DNA of 64,000 nucleotides from Hydrogenophaga sp. (GTDB lineage: Bacteria > Pseudomonadota > Gammaproteobacteria > Burkholderiales > Burkholderiaceae_C): assembly GCF_026125825.1 (NCBI RefSeq), contig NZ_JAHCKK010000004.1, positions 49,627 through 113,626 on the forward strand. The letters run 5' to 3'. Shown here in pieces: positions 27,040 to 36,850 of the stretch. The notes under the pieces are model-generated. The model searched no databases, was not told the DNA's origin, and saw only the letters and a program-made list of their open reading frames with translations. Numbering within the stretch: position 1 is the first letter of the stretch; each line of letters begins with the position of its first letter. Made by a program: the position numbers and the translations under genes.

Positions 27040-28221
27040 ATGACAGATCCCATCGTCATCGTCGGCGCCGCGCGCACCCCCATGGGCGCTTTCCAGAGCG
27101 ACTTTGCCAGCCTCTCGGCGCACGACCTCGGGGGCGCGGCCATCCAGGCGGCGGTGCAGCGTGCCGGCGTGGACCCGGCCCAGGTGGACGAAGTGCTGTT
27201 CGGCAACTGCCTGATGGCCGGCCAGGGCCAGGCGCCGGCGCGCCAGGCCGCGTTCAAGGGCGGCCTGCCGAAGTCGGCCGGCGCGGTCACGCTGTCCAAG
27301 ATGTGCGGCTCGGGCATGAAGGCCACCATGCTGGCGCACGACATGCTCGCCGCCGGCAGCGCCAAGGTGATGGTCGCGGGCGGCATGGAAAGCATGACCA
27401 ACGCGCCGTACCTCCTGCAAAAGGGCCGGGGTGGCTACCGCATGGGCCACGACAAGGTGTACGACCACATGATGCTCGACGGCCTGGAAGACGCCTACGA
27501 GCCTGGCCGCTCCATGGGCACCTTCGGTGAGGACTGCGCCGCCAAGTACAGCTTCACCCGCGAGCAGCAGGATGCCTTCGCCATCGCATCGGTCACCCGC
27601 GCCAAGGCCGCCACCGACAGCGGCGCCTTCGCCGCCGAAATCACGCCGGTCACGGTGAAGGACCGCAGCGGCGAACGCGTGGTCTCCACCGACGAAGGCC
27701 CGGGCAAGGTCAAGCTCGACAAGATCCCCGCGCTCAAGCCCGCGTTCAAGAAGGATGGCACCATCACCGCCGCCTCCAGCTCGTCCATCAACGACGGCGC
27801 CGCCGCGCTGGTGCTGATGCGCGAATCGACCGCGAAGCAGCTCGGCGCGAAGCCGCTGGCGCGCATCGTGGGCCACGCCACGCATGCGCAGGAGCCCAAC
27901 TGGTTCGCCACCGCCCCGGTGGGCGCCACGCAGAAGCTGCTGGAGAAAACCGGCTGGCAGGTTGGCGACGTCGACCTGTGGGAAATCAACGAAGCCTTCG
28001 CCGTGGTGCCGATGGCGCTCATGACCGAGCTGAAGATCCCGCACGAGAAGGTCAACGTCAACGGCGGCGCCTGCGCGCTGGGCCACCCCATCGGTGCCAG
28101 CGGTGCGCGCATCCTGGTCACGCTGCTGCACGCTCTGCAGGCGCGCGGCGGCAAGAAGGGCGTGGCCACGCTCTGTATCGGTGGCGGTGAAGCCACGGCA
28201 ATGGCACTGGAGATCAACTGA
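27040..28221 (+). CDS. Acetyl-CoA C-acetyltransferase (thiolase) 2
   Basis: 393 aa. Nucleophile Cys89 (LSKMCGSGMKAT); WEINEAFAVVPMA; GGACALGHPIGASGAR; TLCIGGGEATA. It is a biosynthetic or degradative thiolase II of the AtoB type, different from thiolases 1 and 3. Codons end almost entirely in G or C, more strictly than in cofE or cofD, suggesting a separate origin. Six bases after cofD; ATGA overlap with the SDR gene. Confidence 0.88.
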   Translation: MTDPIVIVGAARTPMGAFQSDFASLSAHDLGGAAIQAAVQRAGVDPAQVDEVLFGNCLMAGQGQAPARQAAFKGGLPKSAGAVTLSKMCGSGMKATMLAHDMLAAGSAKVMVAGGMESMTNAPYLLQKGRGGYRMGHDKVYDHMMLDGLEDAYEPGRSMGTFGEDCAAKYSFTREQQDAFAIASVTRAKAATDSGAFAAEITPVTVKDRSGERVVSTDEGPGKVKLDKIPALKPAFKKDGTITAASSSSINDGAAALVLMRESTAKQLGAKPLARIVGHATHAQEPNWFATAPVGATQKLLEKTGWQVGDVDLWEINEAFAVVPMALMTELKIPHEKVNVNGGACALGHPIGASGARILVTLLHALQARGGKKGVATLCIGGGEATAMALEIN

Positions 28222-28979
28222 TGGACATCAATGGCAAGAGTTTTATCGTCACGGGCGCGGCGTCCGGCCTCGGCGAGGGCACGGCGCGCATGCTGGCGGC
28301 CCAAGGCGGCAAGGTGGTGGTCGCCGACATGCAGACGGACCTGGGTGAGCAGGTGGCGCGCGAGATCGGCGGGGCCTTCGTTCGTTGCGACGTGAGCCAG
28401 GAGGCCGACGTGCAAGCAGTGGTGGCCCGTGCGGTTGGCCTCGGCAAGCTGATGGGCGTCGTGAACTGCGCGGGCATTGCGCCGGCGGCAAAGACCGTTG
28501 GCAAGAACGGGCCGCACGACCTTGGCCTGTACACCAAGGTGGTCATGGTCAACCTGGTCGGCACCTTCAACGTGATCCGCCTCACGGCCGAGGCCATGGT
28601 GAAGAACGAGCCCGAGCGCAATGGCGAACGCGGCTGCATTGTGTCCACGGCGTCCGTGGCAGCTTACGACGGGCAGATCGGGCAGGCGGCCTACAGCGCG
28701 TCCAAATCGGGCGTGGTCGGAATGACCCTGCCCATTGCCCGTGAGCTGGCGCGGCATGGTATCCGCAACATGACGGTGGCACCCGGCATCTTCGGCACGC
28801 CGATGCTGTTCTCGATGCCGCAGGACGTGCAGAACGCCCTGGCGGCCACCGTGCCCTTCCCCTCGCGCCTGGGCAAGCCGGAAGACTTCGCGCGGCTAAC
28901 CCAGCACATCCTGGAAAACGACATGTTGAACGGTGAGGTGATTCGCCTGGATGGCGCGATCCGGATGCCTCCGGCGTAA
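28221..28979 (+). CDS. SDR 3-hydroxyacyl-CoA dehydrogenase, HSD10-like
   Basis: 252 aa. NAD-binding TGAASGLGEG (11-20), NCAGIAPAAK (82-91), and catalytic Ser with Tyr158/Lys162 in AYSASK. The C-terminal APGIFGTPML and GEVIRLDGAIRMPP match the type II 3-hydroxyacyl-CoA / 2-methyl-3-hydroxybutyryl-CoA dehydrogenases. With thiolase 2 it could complete a beta-oxidation of a methyl-branched chain. It closes the tightly packed series; hairpins follow. Confidence 0.85.
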   Translation: MDINGKSFIVTGAASGLGEGTARMLAAQGGKVVVADMQTDLGEQVAREIGGAFVRCDVSQEADVQAVVARAVGLGKLMGVVNCAGIAPAAKTVGKNGPHDLGLYTKVVMVNLVGTFNVIRLTAEAMVKNEPERNGERGCIVSTASVAAYDGQIGQAAYSASKSGVVGMTLPIARELARHGIRNMTVAPGIFGTPMLFSMPQDVQNALAATVPFPSRLGKPEDFARLTQHILENDMLNGEVIRLDGAIRMPPA

Positions 28980-29007
28980 CGGCGGTCGGGGCCGCAGCGC
29001 CCCGCAG

Positions 29008-29025
29008 CCCCTCCTTTGGGAGGGG
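29008..29025 (+). terminator. Possible terminator hairpin after SDR gene
   Basis: CCCCTCC and GGAGGGG form a 7-bp stem with a 4-base loop, about 30 bases after the SDR stop. No T-run follows, so termination is uncertain. A similar stem lies after the MalT-like gene (33373-33395). Confidence 0.35.
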
Positions 29026-29051
29026 GCGGGAAAAGGAGGGAAGCGAACAAT

Positions 29052-29082
29052 GGACGGGCTGCGCGGCTTGCGCAGCCCGTCC
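29052..29082. promoter_or_regulatory. 13-bp perfect hairpin just upstream of the ligase ribosome site
   Basis: GGACGGGCTGCGC at 29052-29064 pairs with 29070-29082 around a 5-base loop. It ends 6 bases before AAGGAG of the ligase gene. No T-run on the plus strand, so not a classical terminator; it may protect the mRNA or modulate translation. Confidence 0.4.
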
Positions 29083-29099
29083 AAAAAGAAGGAGACAAC

Positions 29100-30641
29100 A
29101 TGGACACCATGATCGATGCATTGCAATCCGCCGCGGCCGAGGCCCCCGATCGAACCTTCTGCGTTTTCGAACAACGCCGCACCATCTTTGCCGATTTTTT
29201 CGACCGGGTGCGGCGCGTGGCAGCCGGCCTGCAGGCCTTCGGACTGGCGAAGGACCAGCGCATTGCCTTCCTGGGCAAGAACTCGGACCGCGCCCTGGAG
29301 GTGGTCTACGGGGGCGCCATGGCTTTGCATCCGGCGGCCGTGATCAACTGGAGACTGGCCCTGCCAGAGTGGATCGACATCGTCCGCGACACCGGGTCAA
29401 CCGTTCTCTTCGCCGACGGCGAGTACCTCACGCAGGCGCTGGAGGTGACGAAGGCACTGCCGGTCATCCGTCAGGTCATCGTGATCGACGGACCCGCGCA
29501 ACGCCCGGACGCCCCGACCCTGGACTACGACACGTGGCTGGAGGCCTGCAGCCCGCTGCAGACCTGGGCCATTTCAGCGGACGACGATTTCCTGCAGCTC
29601 TACACCAGCGGAACCACAGGTCGACCCAAAGGGGTGCGACTGACGCACGCCAACTACGCCAGCCTTGTCGAACAATGGTGCGTGTTGATCGGCCCACCGC
29701 CATCGGATGAGAACCTGCTGATCTTTATGCCCTTCTTCCACGCTTCCGGGATCACGTTTCCCATTCTGGCGGTGCGGTACAGGACCTCGGTGGAGATCCA
29801 GCGTGCGCCGGATGCGGATCGGATCTTCCAGGCGCTGGAGAGCGGGCGGGTGACCGCGATGGTGATGGTCCCGACGCTCATCGGCATGCTGGTGCCGAAA
29901 GCCAGTGCGGGGGCCTACCCGAAGCTCCGGCGCATCTACTACGGTGCGTCCACGATCGATGCACCGCTGCTGGAGCGGGCCATGGCGGTTTTCGACTGCG
30001 AGTTCGTGCAGATCTACGGCGCCACGGAAACCACCGCGGCGCTGACGCTGCTCTCGCCCGATGACCATCGGCGCGGCGGCCACTACATCACGTCGGCGGG
30101 ACGGTTCTGTTCACTGTCCCAGGTGCATCTGACCTCGCCGGAGGGGACTCGGCTGCCCCCGGGGGAAACGGGCGAGGTTTGGGTGCGTTCCGCATCCATT
30201 ATGAAGGGGTACTGGAACAACCCGGACGCCACGCGGGATGCGATTGTCGACGGCTGGTACCGCACCGGCGACGTCGGTCGCGTCGACGATGAAGGCTATC
30301 TCTACATCGTGGATCGGGCGAAGGACATGATCGTCAGCGGTGGCGAGAACGTGTATTCGGCCGAGGTCGAGAATGTCCTTGCAGCGCATCCGCACGTGAA
30401 AGAGGTGGCGGTGGTGGCGTCGCCGGATGCGCATTGGGGCGAGATCGTCACCGCGTGCATCGTTCCCCATCCTGGGCATGACATGACGCTCGAGGGGTTG
30501 CGGGAGTTCGCGCGCGAGCGGCTCGCGGGTTACAAGCTGCCTCGTCGCCTGGTGCTGTTGGACGCGTTGCCGCGCAATCCCCTGGGGAAGGTGTTGAAGG
30601 GCACGCTGAGGACCCAGATGAAGCAGGGCGCGCCGGCCTGA
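29100..30641 (+). CDS. FadD-like acyl-CoA synthetase
   Basis: 513 aa from the ATG at 29100 (AAGGAGACAAC upstream). AMP-binding motif LYTSGTTGRPKGVR at 168-181; QIYGATETTAALTLL; GWYRTGDVGRVDDEGYLYIVDRAKDMIVSGGENVYS-type hinge region; C-terminal NPLGKVLKGTL with the catalytic lysine. Class I ligase of the FadD3/long-chain type. It is the second acid-activating enzyme of the cluster, perhaps for an alkanoate intermediate or a second substrate. Confidence 0.88.
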   Translation: MDTMIDALQSAAAEAPDRTFCVFEQRRTIFADFFDRVRRVAAGLQAFGLAKDQRIAFLGKNSDRALEVVYGGAMALHPAAVINWRLALPEWIDIVRDTGSTVLFADGEYLTQALEVTKALPVIRQVIVIDGPAQRPDAPTLDYDTWLEACSPLQTWAISADDDFLQLYTSGTTGRPKGVRLTHANYASLVEQWCVLIGPPPSDENLLIFMPFFHASGITFPILAVRYRTSVEIQRAPDADRIFQALESGRVTAMVMVPTLIGMLVPKASAGAYPKLRRIYYGASTIDAPLLERAMAVFDCEFVQIYGATETTAALTLLSPDDHRRGGHYITSAGRFCSLSQVHLTSPEGTRLPPGETGEVWVRSASIMKGYWNNPDATRDAIVDGWYRTGDVGRVDDEGYLYIVDRAKDMIVSGGENVYSAEVENVLAAHPHVKEVAVVASPDAHWGEIVTACIVPHPGHDMTLEGLREFARERLAGYKLPRRLVLLDALPRNPLGKVLKGTLRTQMKQGAPA

Positions 30642-30677
30642 GACGGCGTGGCCAGTCGGGCATAGGGCGGCGCTGCC

Positions 30678-33368
30678 ATGCATTTCTTTTCGGACGCCTC
30701 CGACCGCAGAAAGCGGTTCGGTGCCGAACCGCTCCCGCTGGGCAAACTGGCGCCGCCCTCGTTCGGGTTCGACCCCATCTGCCCGCCAGCGTGTCAGCGG
30801 ATTCTGGAGGCCTCCTTGCCTCGCCTGGTGATGGCCTGCGCACCCGTGGGTTATGGCAAGACGGTGTTTCTCACCGAGCTGCACCACCGGCTGCGGCAGC
30901 GCAAGGTGCGCACGATCTGGGTGACCCTGGATGACCGCGATCGCGACGCGGAAGACTTGCTGGTGCTGCTGGACGCCGCCATCGCGGTGGTCGAACGGCC
31001 CGCCTTCAGCCTCCCGGGTGAAGCCGATCTGCGCATCGAGGCGATGATCGGACGGCTGGATGCCCTGCCTGGTCGAACCGCGGTGTTCATCGACAACCTG
31101 CATTACTGCGAAGACCCTCGCCTTGCGGGGCTGCTGGACCAGCTGGTCTTTGGCGCGGGCCCCGGCTTGCACATGATGCTCTCGAGCGCCCATGCACCGC
31201 CGGTGGACGTCACGCGTGCGAAGCTGCAGTACGCGGTCTCGGAGGTCGACGCCCGTCAGCTCTGCTTCGACCACGAAAGGGCTGCCCTTCTCTTTGCCCG
31301 GGCCGGCGTCGGTGCGGTCACCACCGATCGGATTGACGATGCCGTCCACAGAACCGAAGGCTGGCCCGCCGCGTTGAGGCTGCTCCAGGTGCTGGCGATC
31401 GAGGGGGGCGGCATGGAGTCCGCCCTGGCCCGCTTCGATGGTGACGGGAAGGACATTGCATCAGTGCTCACCGGTCGGGTGCTCGCGGGCTTTTCGTCGG
31501 AGCTGGTCGAGTTCCTGATGGAAATCGCCTGCCTGCGTGAATTCAGCGCGGACCTGGCCCATGCCGTGACCGGGCAGGCGCGGGCCGAGGAATGGATACG
31601 GATGCTGACGCACCGCAACCTGCTGGTGTTCCGCATTGATGGGACGCGGCATTGGCTGCGCATGCACACCTTGCTGAGGCAGTTCCTGCTGGCCGAAGGC
31701 GAGCGCCGCGTCACGGTGGGCCGCCGTCAGGCTATCCGTCGGTATGCGGCGGAATTCTTCGTGCTCCGCGACGAGGCCGTCGCGATGGAGTACGCGCTGG
31801 AGGCTTCGGCCCTGGAGTTGGCCTCGGAGCTGCTGGACCGCCTGGCGCGCAAGCTGCCTTTGGGGCGCGACTGGCGGCTGCGCTACATCCGCTGGGCGGG
31901 GCATCTGATGGCCGTCGGATTGCCACTGAGTTTGTCGGCACACAGCTGGTATGCCTGGGCGCTGTGCTTCTCCAACGAACACGAAAGGGCCCGCTGGGCG
32001 ACGGAGCGCCTGCTCGAACGCCTGGCACGAGAGGAGACGGGCGAGCCGTCGCTGGTGGAGCGCGCCGGTCTGTTGCGTGTGCTCACCTCGGTGTTCCTCG
32101 ACCGCACCGACGATGCGCGCATGGCCGCAAACCAATGGCTCGCCGAAGACCGGTCGCGGGACCCATTCGACCGCGCCATGGTGTGCAGCGCTGCCGCCAT
32201 CGCCGCGCTGTCGGCCCACGACGACGACGCGGCAGAGGGTTTTCTGCAATTGGCCCTGGCCGCCGTGTCGGGCTGGGAAGGGTCGTACGGACAGGTTTGG
32301 GTCGGCATACTGCAGGCGATCGGTCACATCGACGCCGGGGATTCGCTCAAGGTGGAGGCCGAGCTGGCCGCACTGCGCGAGACCGCGGTCTCGCACCTGG
32401 GGGAAAACGCGGACATCGTCGACACCCTCGATCTCGTGCACGCGCGCGTGGCGCTCGACCTGGGAGATGCTCCACTGGCCGCGCAGCGTGCGGCTCGCGG
32501 CCTGCGCAGTGCGACACGTCACGGCATCGTCGAAACGGTGGTGCTCGGCATGGGGGTGTGCGTTTCGTTGGAGGCTCAGGGGTATCCGCTGCCCGAATGC
32601 AGCGGACACCGGGCGCAGGATGCGGTGGCGCTGCGTTACCCGGCGCGCGCGCGCCGCATTCTCGACATGTTCAGGTTGCGTGCCTTGGCCCGATCGGGCG
32701 AGGTCGAGGCCGCCGAGCAACAGGCCCGTCGGGCCGGACTTTGGTTGTTGCCGGGCCGCCATGGACCGCTCGATCGAGAGGGCATGGCCAGGCTGCTGGC
32801 GCATGTCGAGTTGCTGATCGCGCAGGACCTGGGCGAGCGGGCGCTGGTGCTCATCGACCGTCAACTGCGCCAACCCGCCACCCGTCGTCTGCCGCGCGAG
32901 AGCATCGAGTTGCAGATTCTGGCTGCGCAACTGTCCTTGCGCGAAGGGCAGAAGCGGCAGGCGCTCCGGCATTTTTCGATGGCCATCGTGCTGGCGTCCA
33001 GGCGCCGCCTGCAGGGGCCGTTCCTCGAGCATCGATCGGCCGTCGCGCAACTGCTGGACGCGTTCAGTGACCGTGATCTTTCTTTCACGGGCGTGGACGA
33101 CCTGAGGCTGCTGGCCGAGTTGAGAGGACGCCATACCGGCGGCGCACGCAGCGATCCGATCGCCTCGCGCGAGAGTTTGACACCCCGCGAGCACGACCTG
33201 CTGGTCCTGCTCGACAGCGGCCTGAGCAACCAGCAGATCGCCGATCGCATGGCCGTGTCTATCACCACCGTGAAGTGGCATTGCGCGAACGTGTACGAAA
33301 AGCTGGGCGTGCGCAACCGCGCCGCCGCCATCAAGCGCGCGCGCATCCAGGGCAGCCTGCTCGGGTGA
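30678..33368 (+). CDS. MalT-like LuxR-family STAND regulator
   Basis: 896 aa. Near the N-terminus a P-loop APVGYGKT (55-62) and a Walker B-like AVFIDNLHY (about 135-143) form the STAND ATPase. A long helical middle follows, as in MalT TPR-like sensor regions. The last about 60 residues are a LuxR HTH (LTPREHDLLVLLDSGLSNQQ...VKWHCANVYEKLGVRNRAAA). Such proteins bind a small molecule or CoA ester and activate nearby operons with ATP. It lies inside the catabolic cluster. Confidence 0.88.
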   Translation: MHFFSDASDRRKRFGAEPLPLGKLAPPSFGFDPICPPACQRILEASLPRLVMACAPVGYGKTVFLTELHHRLRQRKVRTIWVTLDDRDRDAEDLLVLLDAAIAVVERPAFSLPGEADLRIEAMIGRLDALPGRTAVFIDNLHYCEDPRLAGLLDQLVFGAGPGLHMMLSSAHAPPVDVTRAKLQYAVSEVDARQLCFDHERAALLFARAGVGAVTTDRIDDAVHRTEGWPAALRLLQVLAIEGGGMESALARFDGDGKDIASVLTGRVLAGFSSELVEFLMEIACLREFSADLAHAVTGQARAEEWIRMLTHRNLLVFRIDGTRHWLRMHTLLRQFLLAEGERRVTVGRRQAIRRYAAEFFVLRDEAVAMEYALEASALELASELLDRLARKLPLGRDWRLRYIRWAGHLMAVGLPLSLSAHSWYAWALCFSNEHERARWATERLLERLAREETGEPSLVERAGLLRVLTSVFLDRTDDARMAANQWLAEDRSRDPFDRAMVCSAAAIAALSAHDDDAAEGFLQLALAAVSGWEGSYGQVWVGILQAIGHIDAGDSLKVEAELAALRETAVSHLGENADIVDTLDLVHARVALDLGDAPLAAQRAARGLRSATRHGIVETVVLGMGVCVSLEAQGYPLPECSGHRAQDAVALRYPARARRILDMFRLRALARSGEVEAAEQQARRAGLWLLPGRHGPLDREGMARLLAHVELLIAQDLGERALVLIDRQLRQPATRRLPRESIELQILAAQLSLREGQKRQALRHFSMAIVLASRRRLQGPFLEHRSAVAQLLDAFSDRDLSFTGVDDLRLLAELRGRHTGGARSDPIASRESLTPREHDLLVLLDSGLSNQQIADRMAVSITTVKWHCANVYEKLGVRNRAAAIKRARIQGSLLG

Positions 33369-33372
33369 AACC

Positions 33373-33395
33373 CGCCCCTCCGAAAGGAGGGGGCG
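33373..33395 (+). terminator. Hairpin after the MalT-like gene
   Basis: CGCCCCTCC and GGAGGGG(G)CG form a stem closed by a GAAA tetraloop, 5 bases after the stop. There is no T-run, so it may be a weak terminator or an mRNA-stabilising stem. Confidence 0.4.
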
Positions 33396-33447
33396 CTGTT
33401 GGGTGTGCCCTGGAATCATGGCGTCGCACTCAACAAGCAAGACACCC

Positions 33448-34659
33448 ATGGAGCACGCATACATTTACGACCACGCGCGAACACCGCGTGGAAAAGGCAA
33501 GCCGGACGGCTCGCTGCACACCATTCCCTCGGTTCGGCTCGCCACCACCGTTCTGTCTGCCATTCGAGACAGAAACCAGCTGGACACCGGCCTGATCGAC
33601 GACATCGTCTTCGGCATCGCCACGCCGGTCCACGAGCAGGGGCAGTGCCTACCCCGGATTGCCGCTTTGGCGGCGGGTTACGACGAGCGCGTCGCGGGCA
33701 TACAGGTCAACCGGTTCTGCGGCTCAGGCTTGGACGCCTGCAACATCGCTGCGGCGAAGGTCATGGCCGGTCAGGCCGATTTCGCCATCGGCGGTGGCTG
33801 TGAGTCCATGTCGCGCACCCCCATCATGTCCGACGGTGGCGCCTGGACCAGCGATCCGCAACTGGCGTTCGCCACGCATTTCGTGCCGCAGGGCATCAGC
33901 GCGGACCTCGTGGCCACCAAGTGGGGTTACTCCCGTGGTGATCTCGATGCGTTCGCCGTGCGCAGCCACCAGCTCGCTGCGCAGGCCCAGCAGCAGGGGC
34001 GCTTCCTGGGATCCATCGTGCCGGTGAAGAACCTGCTGGGCGAGGCGGTTCTGGCGTACGACGAGACGGTGAGGCCGGACTGCCGCCTGGAGCACCTGCA
34101 GTCGCTGAAGCCCTCCTTCGCCGAGATGGGCAGCAAGCTGGGTTTCAATGCCATTGCGACCCAACGGTATCCCGAGATCGAAGCGATCGAGCACCGCCAC
34201 CACGCGGGCAACTCGTCGGGCATTGTCGACGGGGCCAGCGCGGTGCTGTTCGGCAGCCGGGCAGCGGGCGCAAAGGCGGGTCTGAGGCCCAGAGGCCGGG
34301 TGCTTTCGTTCGCCGAGATCGGTTCCGAGCCCACCATCATGCTGACCGCGCCGGCCGCCGCCGCGCAGAAGGCTTTGGCCCGGATGGGCATGCAACCCCG
34401 TGACGTGGATCTGTACGAGGTCAACGAGGCCTTCGCCGCCGTGCCCCTGCGCTTCGCGGATGCGCTGGGCCTTCCCGTCGATCGCATCAACGTCAACGGC
34501 GGGTCGATCGCACTGGGCCACCCGCTCGGTGCCACGGGCGGCATGCTCATCGGCACGGCGCTGGACGAGCTGGAGCGCACCGGTGGCCAAACGGCCCTCA
34601 TCACCCTTTGTGTCGGCGCCGGAATGGGCGTTGCAACCCTCATCGAACGCCTCGCATGA
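33448..34659 (+). CDS. Acetyl-CoA acyltransferase (thiolase) 3
   Basis: 403 aa from the ATG at 33448. Nucleophile Cys91 in QVNRFCGSGLDA; NEAFAAVPLRF; GGSIALGHPLGATGG; TLCVGAGMG. It is close in style to thiolase 1 (20013), sharing HARTPRGKGKPDGSLH-like N-terminal layout, so the pair may be an old duplication. Coupled by ATGA to the FadB/J-like gene, an arrangement typical of a beta-oxidation complex (FadA with FadB). Confidence 0.88.
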   Translation: MEHAYIYDHARTPRGKGKPDGSLHTIPSVRLATTVLSAIRDRNQLDTGLIDDIVFGIATPVHEQGQCLPRIAALAAGYDERVAGIQVNRFCGSGLDACNIAAAKVMAGQADFAIGGGCESMSRTPIMSDGGAWTSDPQLAFATHFVPQGISADLVATKWGYSRGDLDAFAVRSHQLAAQAQQQGRFLGSIVPVKNLLGEAVLAYDETVRPDCRLEHLQSLKPSFAEMGSKLGFNAIATQRYPEIEAIEHRHHAGNSSGIVDGASAVLFGSRAAGAKAGLRPRGRVLSFAEIGSEPTIMLTAPAAAAQKALARMGMQPRDVDLYEVNEAFAAVPLRFADALGLPVDRINVNGGSIALGHPLGATGGMLIGTALDELERTGGQTALITLCVGAGMGVATLIERLA

Positions 34660-36791
34660 TTCACGTTTCCTACCAGGAGGGCGGCATCGCCGTTCTCACC
34701 ATCGACCAACCCGAGCGTGCTGTCAACGTCTTTGGATGGGACTTCGCCGATCAACTGGAGGCCGCGATCTCGCGGGTGGCCGAGGACCCTGCGGTGACCG
34801 GCGTCGTTCTGACATCGGGCAAGGCCGGCTTCATGGCCGGTGCCGATCTGGCGATGCTGCAGGCGTTCGCCCGCCCGGACGTCACACCCGCCAAGGCCCG
34901 CGACCTGATTGCCCGCCTGAGCGCGCCCATGCGCCGAATCGAACTCCTGGGAAAACCCGTCGTTGGTGCCAGCCCCGGGACGGCGCTGGGCGGCGGCTTT
35001 GAACTTCTGCTGGCCTGTCACTACCGCGTGGTGTCGGACGCGGGCGATGCGCGGTACGGCCTTCCCGAAGCCACTTTGGGTCTGCTGCCCGGTGCCGGCG
35101 GTACCCAGCGTCTGCCGCGTCTGGTTGGCCTACCGAAGGCCCTGCCGCTGCTGCTCGAAGGACGTGGCCTGAATGTCGGCGAAGCGCAGGCCCTGGGCCT
35201 GGTCAACGAAGTGGTGCCGCAGACGGACCTCCTACCGGCGGCGTTTCGGTCGCTGCGCGAGGGCCGCGTGCCTTCAAAAGCCCCTTGGGATCAGAAGGGG
35301 TTTCGCATCCCGGGCGGTGACACCACCGTGCACGGCGATCTCTTTCTGGCGACCAATGCCCGTCTGCAGGCTGCGAGCCGCGGCAATCTGGAAGCGCCCA
35401 AGGCGATTGCCTCGTGCGTCTACGAAGGATCGCGTTTGCCGATGGACGCTGCGCTGGACGTCGAGCGCCAGTACTTCGCGACGCTTGTGACTGGGCCTAC
35501 CGCCCAGGCGCTGATCCGCACACTCTTCTTTGCGCGCCAGGCGGCGGACAAGCTGGCCCGTCGACCCGCCGGCGTGCCCAAATCCCGAGTGTCGCGTCTG
35601 GGTGTGGTGGGCGCGGGGTTGATGGGGCGGGGCATTGCAGAGGTCGCCGCGCTGTCGGGCATTGACGTTCAAGTCATGGACCGCGATCTGGCCGCGTCGA
35701 CCGCCAGCGTGAGCGCCGTGGTCGCCGCAATCGACGCCGCGGTGGAGAAAAAGCGTTTGAGCGAGGCCGCCGCCGCGACGGCAAAGGCCCGCATCACCCC
35801 GGTGGCCGATTGGCATTCGCTGGCCGATTGCGATCTTGTGATCGAGGCGGTCTTTGAGGATGCGCGGTTGAAGCAGGAGGTGCTTCGCCAACTCGACGAC
35901 GTGATGGCACCTGGCGTGGTCATCGCCTCGAACACCTCCACGATGCGCATCGGCGGGCTGACGCAGGCCCTGAAGCATCCCGAGCGCTTCATCGGCCTTC
36001 ACTTCTTCTCACCCGTGCCACGCATGGCACTGGTCGAAACGGTGGTGACATCGGCGACCGACGACACCACGCTGGCGCGCGGCCTGGACTTTGTGCGGCA
36101 GCTGCGCAAAACGCCGATCGTGGTCAACGACGCCCATGGGTTCTACACCTCCCGTTGCGTCGAGGCCTATGTGCGGGAGAGCCTGCGGCTTGTCGCAGAA
36201 GGCGTCGAGCCCGCGCGCATCGAGAACGCGGCGCTGGCCATCGGCATGCCGGTGGGGCCTCTGGCCATGGCCGATGAGGCCGGCCTTGACGTGTTGTGGA
36301 ACATCAAGGAATCGGCACGCTTGGCGTGCGGGAGCACCTATGTGCCCGACGAGTCGGATCGGCTGTTCGACGAAATGAAGCGCCGTGGCCGGCTGGGGCG
36401 TAAATCCGGCGGCGGCTTCTACGAGTACGGCGGGACCGGCAAGCGGTTGTGGTCCGGCATTGCCGACTTGCGCGCCGACGAGCGACCGGGGATGGACGAC
36501 GCGGAGGTGAGACAGCGCCTCCTCTTCATCCAGTGCCTGACCGCCGCATCGGCCTTTGAGCAGGGTGTCGTCGAGGACGCCGCGGAGGCGGACCTGGGGG
36601 CCGTGCTCGGCTGGGCCTTCCCCTCTCACCTCGGCGGCCCATTTGCAGCCATCGAGCGCAACGGCATTGAGCACTTCTGCCTGCAGGCTGGGCAGCTGGC
36701 TCAGCGGCATGGGACGAGGTTCGCGCCGCCGGCGCTGCTGCAACGCATGGCCTCAGAAGGTCGGCGCTTTCACGAGGCCGAGACGACCTGA
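34656..36791 (+). CDS. FadB/FadJ-like enoyl-CoA hydratase / 3-hydroxyacyl-CoA dehydrogenase
   Basis: A 711-aa fusion. The N-terminal crotonase domain has FMAGADLAML, GTALGGGFELLLACHYRV and YGLPEATLGLLPGAGGTQR. The dehydrogenase starts near residue 310 with LGVVGAGLMGRGIAEVAALS (NAD site), followed by GLHFFSPVPRMALVE and the C-terminal helical domains. It performs hydration and NAD-dependent oxidation in beta-oxidation; the partner thiolase is probably the overlapping gene upstream. Confidence 0.9.
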   Translation: MIHVSYQEGGIAVLTIDQPERAVNVFGWDFADQLEAAISRVAEDPAVTGVVLTSGKAGFMAGADLAMLQAFARPDVTPAKARDLIARLSAPMRRIELLGKPVVGASPGTALGGGFELLLACHYRVVSDAGDARYGLPEATLGLLPGAGGTQRLPRLVGLPKALPLLLEGRGLNVGEAQALGLVNEVVPQTDLLPAAFRSLREGRVPSKAPWDQKGFRIPGGDTTVHGDLFLATNARLQAASRGNLEAPKAIASCVYEGSRLPMDAALDVERQYFATLVTGPTAQALIRTLFFARQAADKLARRPAGVPKSRVSRLGVVGAGLMGRGIAEVAALSGIDVQVMDRDLAASTASVSAVVAAIDAAVEKKRLSEAAAATAKARITPVADWHSLADCDLVIEAVFEDARLKQEVLRQLDDVMAPGVVIASNTSTMRIGGLTQALKHPERFIGLHFFSPVPRMALVETVVTSATDDTTLARGLDFVRQLRKTPIVVNDAHGFYTSRCVEAYVRESLRLVAEGVEPARIENAALAIGMPVGPLAMADEAGLDVLWNIKESARLACGSTYVPDESDRLFDEMKRRGRLGRKSGGGFYEYGGTGKRLWSGIADLRADERPGMDDAEVRQRLLFIQCLTAASAFEQGVVEDAAEADLGAVLGWAFPSHLGGPFAAIERNGIEHFCLQAGQLAQRHGTRFAPPALLQRMASEGRRFHEAETT

Positions 36792-36850
36792 AAACTGGAT
36801 TTTCACGTTCGCCGCGAAGCGGCTTTCCACAACGACTAGGAGACACGACC

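Noticed and set aside
29052-29082. Rho-independent terminator
   Set aside because: Strong stem but no T-run on the plus strand, and it lies immediately before a good ribosome site.
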